A DNA stretch of 64,000 nucleotides from Laburnicola sp. R22_1. Lineage: Eukaryota > Ascomycota > Dothideomycetes > Pleosporales > Didymosphaeriaceae. The stretch spans positions 1,860,001 through 1,924,000 of the forward strand of contig JACONQ010000011.1 in the NCBI GenBank assembly GCA_014281115.1. Direction: 5' to 3'. Each line of letters starts with the position of its first letter. The stretch's first letter is position 1. Below the pieces are notes generated by a model. It saw nothing but the letters and a program-made list of their open reading frames with translations, had not been told where the DNA came from and made no database searches. Shown piece after piece: positions 9,130 through 21,870 of the stretch. Made by a program: the position numbers and the translations under genes.

Positions 9130-12100
9130 TAATATAATCGTTAAAGTTTTATATATTTTATTTTACACTTTATTTTTTACCTAATCTTTTCTTAACTTAG
9201 ACTATACGCTAGCTTACACACTATATAAGACTTATTACCCTAAATTTATTTACTATACCCTTTCTATAATCCTACTTTACTTAATTCTACTACTACCTAC
9301 ACTATAGTAAGCTACTACCCTTCTATTTAGGAGACCCCTCTAGTTCCTAGAGTGTTTTCTAAGTTCTTTTAATATAACTTTATAATAGATAATATAGTAG
9401 GGGATGTTTATACGCACCCTACTGATAATAGTTTATATAATATTTATTATAGGATTTTCCTACTTAACTCTACTAGCAATCTATTATCTATTAAGCATAG
9501 AAAGTAGCCTATAGCTGCTCCTAAAATAACTAGTTACTTTGCCCCTAGTTTTATAAAAAAGAAGAGTATTATTAAACTACTAAGAAAGGTCTATCCTAAT
9601 AGAATTTCTTATAAGACTCCTAAGCATAATTAATATATTGCTATACTTGAAGCAAATTAGCTAGGCAATAAATTTTTACTAGCAGACTTTAAGTAGCTTA
9701 TACACTAAGATAAAGCTAAACTTAAAGCTACTAGAAAGTTTAGCGCATTTTTAGCGTAATTTAAACTAGACTTATTACTCTAGCATAGCCTAGAAATAAA
9801 ATAATTACTTGCTACCTATTAGCTTTAGACTTAATATCACTTTTCTTAAGGCCTACTTTTAGAGATAGCACTAGATTTAGTAGCTAGGGCTATTATAAAG
9901 TCTAAAGATAACCTTATATAGAAGAGTATTATTTAGGCTTTATATAAGCGCGCTAGTATATTTAAATAAGCTTTTACTATACTTAAGGCATAGTTACCTT
10001 ATACTATAATATATATAGTAGAGGATAGATTCTAACTCTAGTCTAATAGTGCTAATTACGCAGCTATTACAGACAACTTATTTACCCCTAATAAAGCTCT
10101 CTCTTTTATTAAAGATAATTCTAATCTATAGCGCTATACTTAAGTTCTCTTAAAAAATAATTCTAATTTATAGCGTCGCACTTAAGTCTCCTTAAAAGCC
10201 CTTAGCCTAGAAACGTCTAATCTACTATATAGTTTACACCGCTCTTATATAGCTAAGTAGAATTTATTCTACTTAGTTGCGCTCTAATATGCGCTCTACT
10301 TAGTACCCTAGTAGGTGCCTGAATATCTACTCTAGCTTATAATACCTACTCTATACCTAAATAACACTCTTTACTACTTTCTAGTCCTAAAATATATATA
10401 AACCAAGCTTATTAATAGTAATTAGATAGATATACCCTAGGGCAGACACGCTTTTACTACTTTCTTTAGTATATCTAAGCTAGAATATTTTATAAAGCTA
10501 CCTAATATTAATAAGTATTATAAAAAAGATTAATTTAGCTCTAGTATTAAAGATTAACTAGAGGACATACGCAATAAGATCTAGATTAATATAGACTACT
10601 ACTAAGATAATAACTATGTAAAAAGTTAAAATAATCTTATAAAAGCTATACTTAGCTACCTTAAAAGTACGCCTTAAGAAGCTACGTAAAATTAGTGTTA
10701 AATAAATTAGGCCCTTTAGGAAAATTATAGACCTAACTTAGTCTTTAAATTTCTAAAAAAGATTTACTATAATTTTTTTACTTCCTAATAGACACGCAAA
10801 AAGTTCTATAAGCTCTTTCTCTCTAATAGAATAGATATCTAGATATTTCTATAGACTTTTAAAAGTCTAGCTAGAAAGGATAAACTAGACGTAAAGACCT
10901 AGAAGGATAAATTATAACTTAAGCTAACTAGAAGTCTTAAGTTAATACTCTAGAGAGAGATATAAGATTCTAATATTAACTACCTAGAAATTAAACGCTA
11001 AATAGCTATAGCTAGCTATACTTTCTAAGATAATAATATAATAAACCTATTTTAGACATATATATAGACCTCTTATAAGATACTACTCTTTAGATTAAAG
11101 CCCTTATACATAGTAACTAAAATATAAGCACTCTACTCTAGACCTACTATTTTCTTCTTGCCCCTCTATAGCTATAATAAAATATAGTATATTAAGTATA
11201 ATACTTATTTTTAGTATAGTATAATAGGAAATAAGTACTTAAGCTACTGCAACTATTTTTAAAAGACAGCTATATTAGCAAATATATAGGTAGTAAATAA
11301 TTTTAATTTAAATAAACTTAGTATTGTCTACTACTCTAATTTAGAGATAGGTAATTTATTAGATAATAAGACTTTAAATATAGGCTACTAGACTACTCTA
11401 ATCTAGTAGCTTATATAGGGGCTACTAAACTAATTAATCTAGATAAGCTATAATTTTAATTATAAAACGCAAATACTAAACTAAAATTACTACCTATAGG
11501 TGGCAAGATAGTAAGAGTTCTTAAGCTATTTAGAGGCCCTTAGCTAGTTATACTAGTGTAAATTATATTCTAAGAATTAGCTTTTAGGTTGTAAGCCTTA
11601 ATAGACACTAGTGCTAGCGCTTATAATCTTCTTACTTTAAGGTATATAAAGGCAGTATAAAAATAGCTTAAAGCTAAACTTCTCTACCTAAAGATACTAA
11701 TCTCTCCCCTCCTGGGCAGGAGTATAAACTGCCTCCACTTATTAGTTTTTAAGTAGCCCTACTGCATTTAATTACTACGTTTTTTTATTATATTATAGCG
11801 CCTATATAATATTATATTATATATGTACTAAGCCCTAGAGCGCATTAAAGTTTTTCTAACGTCTCTCCTAGCTTTTAAGATAACCTACAAAAATAACATC
11901 CTACCTGCCTACCTACCTATTATATTACTAGACAATTAATACCTATCTTTTAAAAAGCCACCTTTCTTAGATAAAGAACTATTAGATAATAAATTGTCTA
12001 TTAGTTACCCTATTCTTACTATCTAAGGAAGCTACTAGTAAGACTAGCCCCTAGAAATTGTGCGGTAGGATCTAGGTATTACCTTTAGCCCTAGACCTAG

Positions 12101-12540
12101 AAACTATAATTCTACTAGAGATGCTAATCTGTAGATTAGATAGCTCTTATAGGAATTAACTATTTAATTAAAACTACTCTAGCTAGAATAACTTAGGTTA
12201 GCTTTCTTTCGCTCTACTAAATTACTAATATAAAAGGAGAACTTATAAAAATAAATAATAAATTATATTTAGTAGACTTACTAGCCCTATAGAATCTAGC
12301 TAACCTCCTAGAACTTATTTAGGCGCTAACGTAGGAATAATTATATATTACTAGCTTTAATATTAATATAGTAAGCACCGTAGCCTTTACTTTAAATAAT
12401 AGCTATAAGTCTAATATAATTATTAGTTATACTAGTCCCTATAAGCTAGCTAAACTTATTAAGAACCGCAAGAGTAAGATGCATAGTCTAGAAAATAAGT
12501 CTTAAGCTAACCTACTTGCTAAAATAGAATAAGTACTTCC
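9130..12540 (+). pseudogene. gypsy-1 gag and protease region, decayed
   Basis: By position this is the gag part of gypsy-1, between the nested Tc1 element and the reverse transcriptase. The sequence is heavily mutated. Long stretches can be read with only TAA or TAG interruptions, but I could not confirm a zinc knuckle or the protease Asp. The label rests on element layout. Confidence 0.45.
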
Positions 12541-15540
12541 CTAGCTAGGATACGCTAGAGCGAAGCCTGCCTATTTTTTAAAATTAGATTCTAATACCCT
12601 TCTGCCTTACTAAAAGGATATTAATTACTATATTAACTTTACTAAAGACTTATCTACGCTTACTATCTTGCCTTTATATAGTATATCTTTAAAGCACCTT
12701 AAACTTCTTAAAGCCTATATTAATAACTATATTAAGCGTAGGTTTATTATCCCTAATAACGCTAGCTTTACTTTACTAGTGTTGTTTGCTAAAAAGCTAA
12801 ATAGAGGTTAGCGCTTTTATATTAATTACTACTAGCTTAATACTATTACTAAAAAGAACGTTATAGTAATTCTACTTATTAAGAAGATACTTATACGCCT
12901 CTCTAGAGTAAGTCTTTTTACTAAGTTTAATATTTGCTAAGTATTTTACTAAATCTAGCTTATCCTAGAGACTAAAGCGCTAACTACTTTTTAAACCTAG
13001 TATAGAAATTATAAGTATAGGGTCTTACCATTTAGTCTCTATAATAGTCCTACTACCTTTTAATAGTTTATTAATAGCGTTCTAGGTAATTATCTAGACA
13101 ACTTCTATACTATATATATTAATAATATCCTTATCTTTTTTAAGAATCCCCTAGAATATAAAGAATATATTTGTAAGGTCCTACTCTGCTTAAGAAACAC
13201 TAATCTCTAAGCTAATTTTAAGAAATATAAATTTACTATAATAGAAACTAATTTCTTAGAATATATTATTAATACTAAAGAAATCTACAAAGACTTTGCA
13301 AAGACTACTATAGTTTAGTAATAAAAAGAGCCTATAATACTTAAAATATTATAAAGCTTTGTAGGCCTCTATAACTACTACTACTTTTTCCTTTCTTACT
13401 ATAGGCAGGTTATTTGCCCCCTAATTAAGCTGCTAAAAAATAGTGCTTTCTACACCTTTAGAGACTAGAAACGTGCTATCTTTAAAGCTACTAAGTAACT
13501 TATAGCTAGCGACGTTCTAGTTTTATAGTACTTCCTATTTTAAATTATTTATATAGAAACTAACTCTAGTAATAGCGTTAATATAGGCTCTCTTAGTTAA
13601 CTATAATCTAATAGTACCTAGCGCTTAGTTGCATAGTACTCTAAATTATTAAAGCCTACTAAGTTAAATTATAATATTTATAATAAGGAAATATTAGTAG
13701 TTATATAGGGCCTTTTAAAATAAAGAGCGTAACTAATTAGCCTCTAAACTACTAAGCCCTTTAATATTATTACTAATTATTAGGCCCTTAAATACTTTAA
13801 CACTAAATATAAGCTCTCTTTATAGTAAGCCTATTAGTTTAAAAAGCTATTTAAATACTATTATTAAATTATATACTAACTAGGCACTGCAAATATTATA
13901 GCTAATATACTATCTAGGAAATAGAATAAGCTAAAGTTATAGAAAAAAAAGGATTAAAAGGCTTATACCTAGTTTTTTCTCCTATAACTACTAAATACTA
14001 CTAAAGGAGCCCTTATAGCTATTATAATTGCAAAGCAGAAAGAAGAAAAAGTTAATATAAGCGCTAAAGGAGCCTATCCTTATATACTTATTAATCGCCT
14101 ACTATATACTAGTTAAATATATAAGGTGCTTAAATTACTTTAAAAAGCTACCTATTTAGAATTACTAAGTTTTGCCCTTACCCCTTTAGGGTTACTTCTT
14201 TATAAAGACTGCCTAGTAGTTTCCTTTATAGAGTTTCTTTAGACGTATCTAATTTAAATAATATATACTTATTAGGTTACTGCCTATCTAGGTCTATAAA
14301 AACTCTTTAGCTTTTACACTAGTTATATTACTAAAAGAGTATAAACACTAATATTAATAAGTATATCTTTAATTATAAAGACTGCTAGTAGAGTAAGCCC
14401 CTACTAGACAAAAAGCTAGGCTTATTATACCTACTTCCTATCCCTAAAAATATCTAGCAAATTATCTTAATTAATTTTAAATTATTTTCTAAAAATAAGA
14501 AAGGGTATAAAAACGCAATAGTATCTTATTACTACCTATTTAAGTATGCCTTTTCTATACCCTGCTGCAAGATAGTTACTACTAAATAAGCCGCTAATCT
14601 CTACTATTAGTATATATTTAGAGTCTTTAGCCCTCCTAGATAAATTATTTCTAATTACAGCTCCTAGTTTATTTTTACTTTCTTAGCTACTTTGTGTAAG
14701 CTTATAGGTATTAAGTAACTTCTTTTTATAGTGCGGTATTAATAAACTAATAGCTAAACTAAGATTATAAAATAATACCTTAACTAGTGTCTACGTCTAT
14801 TTATTAACTTTTACTAAGATCACTAGTTAGATTTGCTGCCTAGTATAAACTAGGCCTAAATAATACTACTTTATAATAGTACTAGAGTTTTGCCTTTTAA
14901 GATTAAGTTTAGGTATTAGCTATACTTTTACTAGGACTAGCGTAAGCGTATCTAACTAGTTACTAAATTTCTAAATAATATTACTTTAGAAAAGGCTAAG
15001 ATATAGGTTAAGGCTTATGCTAAAGCCTACAAATTTATTTATAATACTACCTGCGCTAATATATCTACTACCTAGGAAATATAATTAGAGCAGACTAATA
15101 AATACAAACAAGCTCTTAATTTTAATATTAGAGACTAGGTCTTTATTACTTTAAAGGGATTTATTACTAAACACCTATTAGTTAAGTTAGATTATTAAAT
15201 AAAAGGACTATACCTAATTATAGGCAAGAAAGACTATATATTTATACTTAAACTCCTATAATATATAAGAGTTTACTTAGTGTTCTATGCTAATAGGCTT
15301 TAAAGGGATCTAAATAATCCCTTACTAGATTAATTGCAACCTCTAGAACTACCTATTAAAGTAGATAGAGTCTCTAAGTAACTAGTTTCTTGTATTCTTA
15401 ATAGCAAAGTAGACTATAGAATACTAAAGTACTAGGTAGTATAGAAAGGGTATAACCCTAACCTAACTTACTATCCTACTAATAACTTTGTTAACTCTCT
15501 CCTACTAATTAAAGCTTACTATTAAAAGTACCCTAAGTAA
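12540..15540 (+). pseudogene. gypsy-1 pol: RT, RNase H, integrase, chromodomain (RIP-damaged)
   Basis: The frame near 12880-13140 gives YKYRVLPFSLYNSPTTF and IYINNILIF, the gypsy reverse transcriptase palm. The active-site motif YxDD reads YINN, as C-to-T change on the opposite strand would produce. RNase H-like and integrase-like stretches follow at about 13530-13960 and 14400-15000, with the integrase end PFKIKFRY near 14900. A chromodomain-like segment with WKGYNPNLTYY spacing, its Trp codon now TAG, lies at about 15375-15535. The frame has many TAA and TAG stops and cannot be functional. Confidence 0.75.
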
Positions 15541-16251
15541 GCTAGTCTACTAAAATAGTTACCTATTTAGCTAGACGCTACCCTTTAAAATACCTTTCTA
15601 GAGCCTATTTCTAAAAATAATGTGCCTGTAAAGATAGGATTAAAGCGCTATATTAGGTGTGCTTAACTAGGTGTCTATTACTTTTTAACACCTATATACT
15701 CTTAGGCTTACACGCGTAACTAAATACCTATTACTTTTTAGTATCCTTACCTTCTAATAGCCCTTTTACTCCTAGATATCCCTACTACTACTAGTAGCCC
15801 CTATAGCTTTAGAAGCTGCCCTGCCCTAATTAAAAACTATATAGTTAGGTTAATATTTTTTTAAAACACTCTTTTATAGTACTAAAGAATTTTATATAAT
15901 ATAATTACGCTAGCGCGCAATAAACTAACTAAATTTTTTTTAGCTAACTATATTTTTATATAGCGTTAGAGCTAAGAATACGCTCTATTAGTAAAATACT
16001 AAACACTAAGATATAGTTTCTACTATATTTTTCTACTAATTTACTAATTTACACCTAACAACTTTCCTTAATATTTCTACTAAATAGTACTTAAATTAAA
16101 AACTAAGACTACCGCTAGAACTATAAAGGCCTATTACCCCTATTCTAGCCCTCTTTAGCCCTAAAATAGTGCTAGTTACGTTAAAAATCCGCTAAAACAT
16201 CCTATTTTTATATACTTTTCATCCTATTTTTAGGCCTTAAAAGGGGGGTTA

Positions 16252-16527
16252 TATAATAGTTTATGCCTGCCTTCCTGCTAGTTATTTACTATTACCTTTT
16301 TTTTATACCCTAATAGCGCCTTTTACCTTATAAAGACGTCTTTCCTAGTTAGTATTAGTGTATAGTTAGCGTAGGCCTATGCCCTACACTACCTACTATA
16401 TAAGTAAGGGCCCCCTAGGTTCCTTCCTTATCTCCTATCTTAGTATAGTCTTAATTTAGTTATCTCTTTTAACTATACTAGCTGTCCCTAAGAGGTTTGC
16501 CCTATAAGGCCGTGTACCACTCTTACA
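16252..16527 (+). repeat. gypsy-1 right LTR
   Basis: This 276-base repeat starts TATAATAG, where the left LTR has TGTAACAG, and ends CTCTTACA. It is the direct repeat of 6029-6306 and is followed by the target duplication CCCCA. Confidence 0.85.
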
Positions 16528-16532
16528 CCCCA

Positions 16533-16575
16533 TACTTAGTAATTAAAAAGAGTGTAACAAGAAAATTATAAAAAG
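16533..16575 (-). repeat. family A short repeat, copy 3, right part
   Basis: This is the remainder of the copy interrupted by gypsy-1 (left part 5951-6028). It contains CTTAGTAATTAAAAAGAGTG and ends AAATTATAAAAAG before the target duplicate TAGCTTTATAT at 16576-16586. Confidence 0.75.
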
Positions 16576-16586
16576 TAGCTTTATAT

Positions 16587-16673
16587 GTGTTATTAAATTA
16601 ACTACCTAGGGGTAAAACAACAAAGGCTTTTATCTTAAATAATATAACAAAAAAGCAGAGCCCCTACTTAGAA
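16587..16673 (-). repeat. family A short repeat, copy 4 (end to end with copy 3)
   Basis: This copy begins directly after TAGCTTTATAT (16576-16586) and is followed by a third TAGCTTTATAT (16674-16684). It lacks the A-rich side and stops after GCCCCTACTTAGAA. Copies 3 and 4 form a dimer separated and flanked by the same 11-mer. Confidence 0.75.
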
Positions 16674-16745
16674 TAGCTTTATATAATAAATATTATTACT
16701 ATAATTATAAATAATATAAGTAATATAAGTAATATAGTTAGCTTA

Positions 16746-16849
16746 ACACGCTCTTTTTAATTACGAAGTAAAAGGCTCTGCTTTTTTATTATGTTATTTA
16801 AGATAAAAGCCTTTATTATTCTACTCCTAGGTAGATAATTTAATAACAC
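16746..16849 (+). repeat. family A short repeat, copy 5
   Basis: This copy is in reverse orientation to copies 1-4 and is flanked by a perfect 12-base duplication, ATAGTTAGCTTA (16734-16745 and 16850-16861). It starts ACACGCTCTTTTTAATTACG and ends TTTAATAACAC. Confidence 0.85.
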
Positions 16850-17391
16850 ATAGTTAGCTTACTAAATACCTTTTTTAATACTTTGTTATAGTTTAAGATT
16901 AAAGTAAATTAAGATAAGAAGTTATTATATACTATATATAGTACCTAATTCTAATTAAAGACTAATTTTAAATACGTTAATATAATAAAAGTTTAAACTT
17001 ACTTATACTTCTTAATACCTATAAGCTTTTAGTTTTAATATAAGGTTTACTTATACTATATATAGCATATTTAAATTATTACTATTAGTATTACTATTAT
17101 TAACTATCTATACCTATACACTACTTACGTAGTATACTTACTAAAATAAGCTAATATTATAGTAGTAGTAACTATAGCTAAAAGAATCTTATAGATTTAT
17201 ATAATACTTTTACTATACTAAAGCTTATTAATAAAGATTTTATTATACTTCTTTTATATTTTTTACTAGATTCTATTACTAATATAAAGTAATAGTATCT
17301 ATTAAAGTAAAAATATAAGCTTATTAGTTTTTAAGAACTAAATAAACTACTAATCTAGCTAGTATATAAGAATTGCCTTGTGGTTTTTTTT

Positions 17392-18499
17392 GCGACTAAG
17401 GGGTTTCTAATAAAAATATTATAATAATAGTAGTTATCCCTCCTACTATTATTAATACAGAAAAGCGTCTTAAGGTAGTATTAATAAAAAGAGGTTAGCG
17501 CGTTAGCCTAAGCTCGCTAAGCGAGCTTAGCGTGTCTACTTTAACTAAAAAAAATCCATATATAAAATATAATAAGGCCATATTACTATACTATAGTTTA
17601 GAGTAGAAGAAAGGTATAAGATAGCACTGGCGCTGTAATACTGCAACTATTATTTCCCTTCTCTACTATTATCGCTAAAAATTATTAAAAGCAATAGCTA
17701 TTATATTAGTTGGTTTATATACTACTTATAAGATATATACTAGATAGAAGCTTATATACTATAGGTATACTAACGCTCTATCTCTATATTAAAGTTAATT
17801 TTAAGACTTTTACTACTATTACTCTATTTTCTGCTATTTTTCTAAACCTTAATACTAATACTGCTATTAACGCCGCCTAAAAGTACGCTCTAATAGTCTA
17901 TCTACTTAAAGTTACTAAATCTATACTAGAGTATCGCTCTATCTAAAAGAGTATTAATAGGTTAAATTAGAAGGTATATCTTAGCCTATATAAGGCAGTC
18001 CTAGTATACTAGTTAGGCTAGCAATAAATTAGTAACTTAAAGTATATAAAGTGTAAAGAGTTCCTACTATAGTTTTTTATATTGCTACTAGTTAGAAAGG
18101 TAGTAATAGAAGGCAAAATTAAGGGGAAAGAGAAGAAGATATTTGCTAGTAAGTTGCTAAAAGAGGAGAGTGTTGTATAAATACGCTAGATCCTTATAAT
18201 TATTATAGCATTAGATAAGCGCAATATGTAAGTAGCGCGATTACTAATAATAGTAATAATAAAGTAAGAGTTAGTTTTCTATGCACGCTTTAAGTAAATT
18301 TAATAGCTATTAGAGCGCTTATAGATAATAGGGAGTAAGTGCGAAGTTTATATAGAAACTATTATTATATTAGCAGAGACTTAGTAGATAATATTTTTAG
18401 GCGCTGGACTAGAGCGGCCTTTCTATCCTAACCTACGCAGGCTTAAATTAAAAAAAGAGGGGTTAAAAAGGGTGATTAACACTAAATAAACAATGCGAC
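17392..18499 (+). mobile_element. family D repeat, copy 1 (about 1.1 kb) with an unrecognised reading frame
   Basis: The segment from GCGACTAAGG to AATGCGAC recurs inverted at 41446-42549, and its first 90 bases recur near 58930-59020. From about 17930 to 18480 one frame runs about 180 codons, interrupted almost only by TAA and TAG, so a real protein was once encoded. Legible parts include LKYIKCKEFLL, LLVRKVVIEGKIKGKEKKIF and GAGLERPFYPNLRRLKL. I do not recognise the family. A hairpin with a 10-bp stem and 3-base loop sits at 17508-17530. No clear terminal inverted repeat or target duplication was found. Confidence 0.6.
17508..17530. other. perfect hairpin, 10-bp stem
   Basis: CTAAGCTCGC, TAA, GCGAGCTTAG form a perfect inverted repeat with a 3-base loop inside family D copy 1. 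The corresponding part of the second copy (about 42400-42430) is degraded by transitions. Confidence 0.75.
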
Positions 18500-18745
18500 T
18501 AAGAAATACCTTATAGATAGTTAAATATACTAGGCTTTCTTAAACTATTTTATGAATAAAATAAAACCTTAGTATTATTATTCTAGTAATAGTAGTACAA
18601 AACTATAGTATATACTCTTTAGTACTAGTAAGTACTTTTTTAGAAATAATATTAATAACTATATAGATAGTAGAATATAGAGAGATAGTACAAGATTTAT
18701 TAAAAATAATTTTAATATAGTAATAAAGTAATAGTATATTTAGTA

Positions 18746-19006
18746 TTAAAGATCTTTATTATGTTAAGATTCTAACCAAGGTCGAATCCGCACTATATAT
18801 AGAGAGGAGTAAAATAGAAGGCACTAAAACCTAGCACCTAGCACATAGTGGTAGTAACAAAATATACACAAAATAATAATAATTTTATTATTAATATTTT
18901 GCACGCGAAAAATATTATTAAAGAAATTATTAATTACGTAACACGGTAGTTGGTTAAACAGCCGGCCCGGAATCATGTGATATCACGGATTGACCCTGGG
19001 AGAGAA
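18746..19006 (+). repeat. family B repeat, internally deleted copy
   Basis: It begins TTAAAGATCTTTATTATG, continues through CACTATATATAGAGAGGAGT (a TATA-like segment) and AGCACATAGTGGTAGTAAC, then jumps to the other family end, AATTACGTAACACGG to GACCCTGGGAGAGAA. Roughly 900 bases of the longer copy at 35761-36944 are absent. The right part keeps unmutated GC-rich sequence around GCCGGCCCGGAATC. No target duplication was found. Confidence 0.6.
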
Positions 19007-19051
19007 ATTTTAATTATTATAAATAATATAAGCTAATATATTAATAAGTAT

Positions 19052-19160
19052 GTCTCTAAGCTACTTTACCTTTTTTAATACGTTTTTAGCACACCTATAG
19101 CTTTCTCTTACAGCATTGTACTGTATATTAAAAGGTCTGCAATATTTCTCTTTCTAATAG
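19052..19160 (-). repeat. family C repeat, truncated copy
   Basis: This 109-base piece is flanked by a perfect 10-base duplication, TAATAAGTAT (19042-19051 and 19161-19170). Reading leftward it goes from CTATTAGAAAGAG through GCAGACC and AGCTATAGGTGTGCTAAAAA to GCTTAGAGAC. It keeps one end of the family and has lost about 290 bases at the other. Confidence 0.8.
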
Positions 19161-19357
19161 TAATAAGTATATACTACTATACTTATAAGTAAAATAATAG
19201 TAATATATACTAGATAAATATTTATTATTCTATTACTATATCAAGATTATTTTTAATAAATCTTCTACTATCTCCCTATACTCTACTATCTATCTAGATA
19301 TTAATATTATTTTTAAAAAAGTACTTACTACTATTAAAGAGTATATATTAAAGATTT

Positions 19358-19476
19358 ACTACTATGTGCTAGATACTAAATTTAGTACCTTTTATTTTAC
19401 TCCTTTCTATATATAGTATAGACTTAATCTTAGTTAGAATCGTCACATAATAATAATCTTTAATACTAAAGATTTA
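19358..19476 (-). repeat. family B repeat, fragment
   Basis: This is the complement of the family B beginning, from the TTAAAG end at about 19476 through GATTCTAACTAAG and ATATATAGAAAGGAG to the AGCACATAG segment. It is heavily mutated. Confidence 0.55.
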
Positions 19477-20070
19477 TACTACTATTATTAAAGTAGCTAT
19501 TAAAATAACTATACTAGGTTTATTTTATTTATAAAACACTTAATTAGTGTAATAGATAAGTATACTTAACTATTTATAAGACTATTCTTATATACTAATT
19601 AGACTAGTAGCTAATCTGGTTTATACAGAATAGTAAGACTATATTATTACTTTAGTAAATATAATTACTTTATATTAATAATAAAATCTAGTAAGAAATA
19701 TATAAAAAATAGTAAAATATTTATTAATAAGCTCTAGTATAGTAAAAGCATTGCGTAGATTAATAAAATTCTTTTAGTTATTATTACTATTAAGTTAGCT
19801 TATCTAGTATATAAGCGTAAATAACTAATAATAGTAGTAGTAATAGGCTAAATATATTATATATAGTATAAGTAAACTTTATATAGGTTAGAAGCTTATA
19901 AAATATAAAGTATAAGTAAGTTTAAATTATTATTATATTAGTGTATTTAAGATTAGTCTTTAATTAGAATTAGGTGCTATATATAGTAAATAATAATCTT
20001 TTATTTTAATTTACTTTAATCTTAAATTAAAAAAATTAAAAATATTTAGTAACCTAATATAATATTTATA

Positions 20071-20148
20071 TAAAGGACTCTGCTTTTTTATTATTATTTA
20101 AAATAAAAGCCTTTATTATTCTATCCCTAGATAGTTATTTAATAATAC
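20071..20148 (+). repeat. family A short repeat, copy 6 (truncated)
   Basis: This 78-base copy is flanked by a perfect 12-base duplication, ATAATATTTATA (20059-20070 and 20149-20160). It begins at the GGACTCTGC core and ends TTTAATAATAC, so the A-rich side is missing while the GTGTGGCG-side end is kept. Confidence 0.8.
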
Positions 20149-20202
20149 ATAATATTTATAATATTTAAAAATTGTTTTTTTAATATATATAATACTAAGT
20201 CT

Positions 20203-20686
20203 GGGTGGAAGTAGTGTACTCAGGGCGCCAGAATAGTGTCGCGTCGCCGGACATAATAGATAAAGAGCTAGATTTAAAAGATAGTAGTAGTAGTTATGCG
20301 TTAAAGATAAAGATTTAGTATACTAGGCGTTGCTAATATTATAAGAGACTTATACACTATACGTATAGTAAACTATAGTTTAGCTATCCTATTACCTACA
20401 CTACTTCTATAGTTGCAACTCTATAGTCTACTATAGCTCTTTAATAGTCTACTAGTTAAGAGATAATATATAACTTAGTTATACTAGATAGCAGACTATC
20501 TATTAATTACTATTAACAATATTGCTATAAAGAAAGTTAATAATAAAATTATTATTATTTTATATATATTTTGTTACTACTACTATATGCTAGGTACTAG
20601 GTTTTAGTGCCTTCTATTTTACTCCTCTCTATATATAGTGCGGACTTAACCTTAGTTAGAATCTCCACACAACGAAGATGTTTAAT
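20203..20686 (-). repeat. family B repeat, truncated copy with 12-bp target duplication
   Basis: The perfect flank AATACTAAGTCT occurs at 20191-20202 and 20687-20698. On the - strand the copy reads from TTAAACATCTTCG through a CACTATATATAGAGAGG segment to a clean ATG (20254-20252), where a frame beginning MSGDATLFWRPEYTTS opens, and then stops at the duplication. The CG-containing sequence around that ATG is hardly mutated. The same start occurs in degraded form at about 47490 and, in variant form, near 36150. Confidence 0.75.
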
Positions 20687-20844
20687 AATACTAAGTCTTA
20701 GAAAGCTAAAGATATACGCGTTATTAACTTAGTTACGTATATTTAAGACTTTTTTTGCTAAGAGCTAGTACACAGAAAAAAAGTTTATAGCTAGATTTTT
20801 TTTTACTATAGTATAGTTACAAAATGCAGCGTTGTTTACAAAAA

Positions 20845-21020
20845 AATACTAAGTCTTTTAAATCTAACTCTTTATTATATATAGCAATATAATACCTTTC
20901 TAGCGTTCTAAAACTACGTTATCTAATACTTATAGTTAGATAACTACTAGAAAATTTAAAAGTAGTATAAATAATTAGCTAAGAGCTTTAGTAGTATATA
21001 AAGCACTACGTAGGACCCTA
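20845..21020 (+). repeat. family B-related fragment carrying the frame start
   Basis: AATACTAAGTCTTTTAAATC and the following 150 bases match 36126-36270 closely, covering the beginning of the family B reading frame (a variant reading near VIPFW). Beyond it the sequence to about 21500 is degenerate. Confidence 0.5.
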
Positions 21021-21511
21021 ACGTCGTCTATCTTTCTATTATTATCCTCCTTCTTCTTCTCCTCCTCCTTCTTAAATAGCCACATACGAGTATAGTAGTA
21101 CTTACTATTAGCAAGCGTTGCTAGTAAATAGTTAGGATAGCGTAGATAGGGTATTAATTTTAGATTTATCTATATTATGTGAGCATTAATAAGTATAGCA
21201 AAGTTAAGAACTTACTATAATAAACTAGATAGGTTGTTATCTAAATAGTAGTTATCTATTAGAGATATGCCAGCGTGCAAGCAGCTTTTAATATTGCTAT
21301 AGCTTCCTTACTAGTAAAGTATAACATAGCGTCGTATGTAATAGAAGTATAGTTATAGTATTTAAACTTTAGTTTAGCTTCTTATAAATTACTATTGTCT
21401 AAAAAAATTTAGCCCCTTCTACTAACAAAATTATATTAGTTGTAATAAAAAGCACTATATAATATATAAGTAAAATAAAAGATATATAAAAAAATTTAAC
21501 TAGTACTCCTA

Positions 21512-21870
21512 TATTAGAAAGAGAAATATCGCAGACCTTTTAGTATATAGTACAACGCTATAAGGTAAAGCTATAAGTGTGCTAAAAATGTATTAAAAAG
21601 GTAAAGCAGCTTAAAGATAGGTTAGAGGGCTAGGAACTGTTTATTAGCACGTACAAATTGGCCCCTTATACTAGAAGTAGTTAATTATAAGATATATTAG
21701 GTACTAAAGTTAATAATATAATATATAGTTGCCTACGCATAATATAAAATTTATAACTAGATATAAATTAAGTGTTTATTTATCTACTACACAATATATT
21801 TAATTATCGCGTAAGACCTTAAGATTAGTCTACGCTATATCTATTCCTTATCCTAAAGACGCTATTACTA
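21512..21870 (+). repeat. family C repeat, nearly full copy
   Basis: It starts TATTAGAAAGAG and aligns over about 350 bases with 46694-47060, including GCAGACCTTTTAGTATA, TTATTAGCACGT, TTGCCTACG and CGCGTAAGACCTTAAG. No target duplication was recognised here. Confidence 0.65.

Larger units (their letters stand above)
6029..16527 (+). mobile_element. gypsy-1: RIP-damaged Ty3/gypsy LTR retrotransposon with a nested Tc1
   Basis: Direct long terminal repeats lie at 6029-6306 and 16252-16527. They differ mainly by C/T and G/A changes, and both run from TGTAAC (TATAAT on the right) to TTACA (TTATA on the left). The target duplication is CCCTA (6024-6028) against CCCCA (16528-16532). A purine run AAAAGGGGGG at about 16240-16248 sits just before the right LTR, as a polypurine tract should. 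Degenerate reverse transcriptase, RNase H, integrase and chromodomain can be followed between about 12540 and 15540. A Tc1-like element occupies 6993-9126, so the gypsy element itself is about 8.4 kb. The chromodomain places it among chromoviruses. Confidence 0.88.

Noticed and set aside
18746..20686. Family B copies as solo LTRs of a copia-type element
   Set aside because: The TG start and TATA-like box suggested it, but target duplications of 7 and 12 bases, truncation at the duplication and the absence of a second LTR do not fit.
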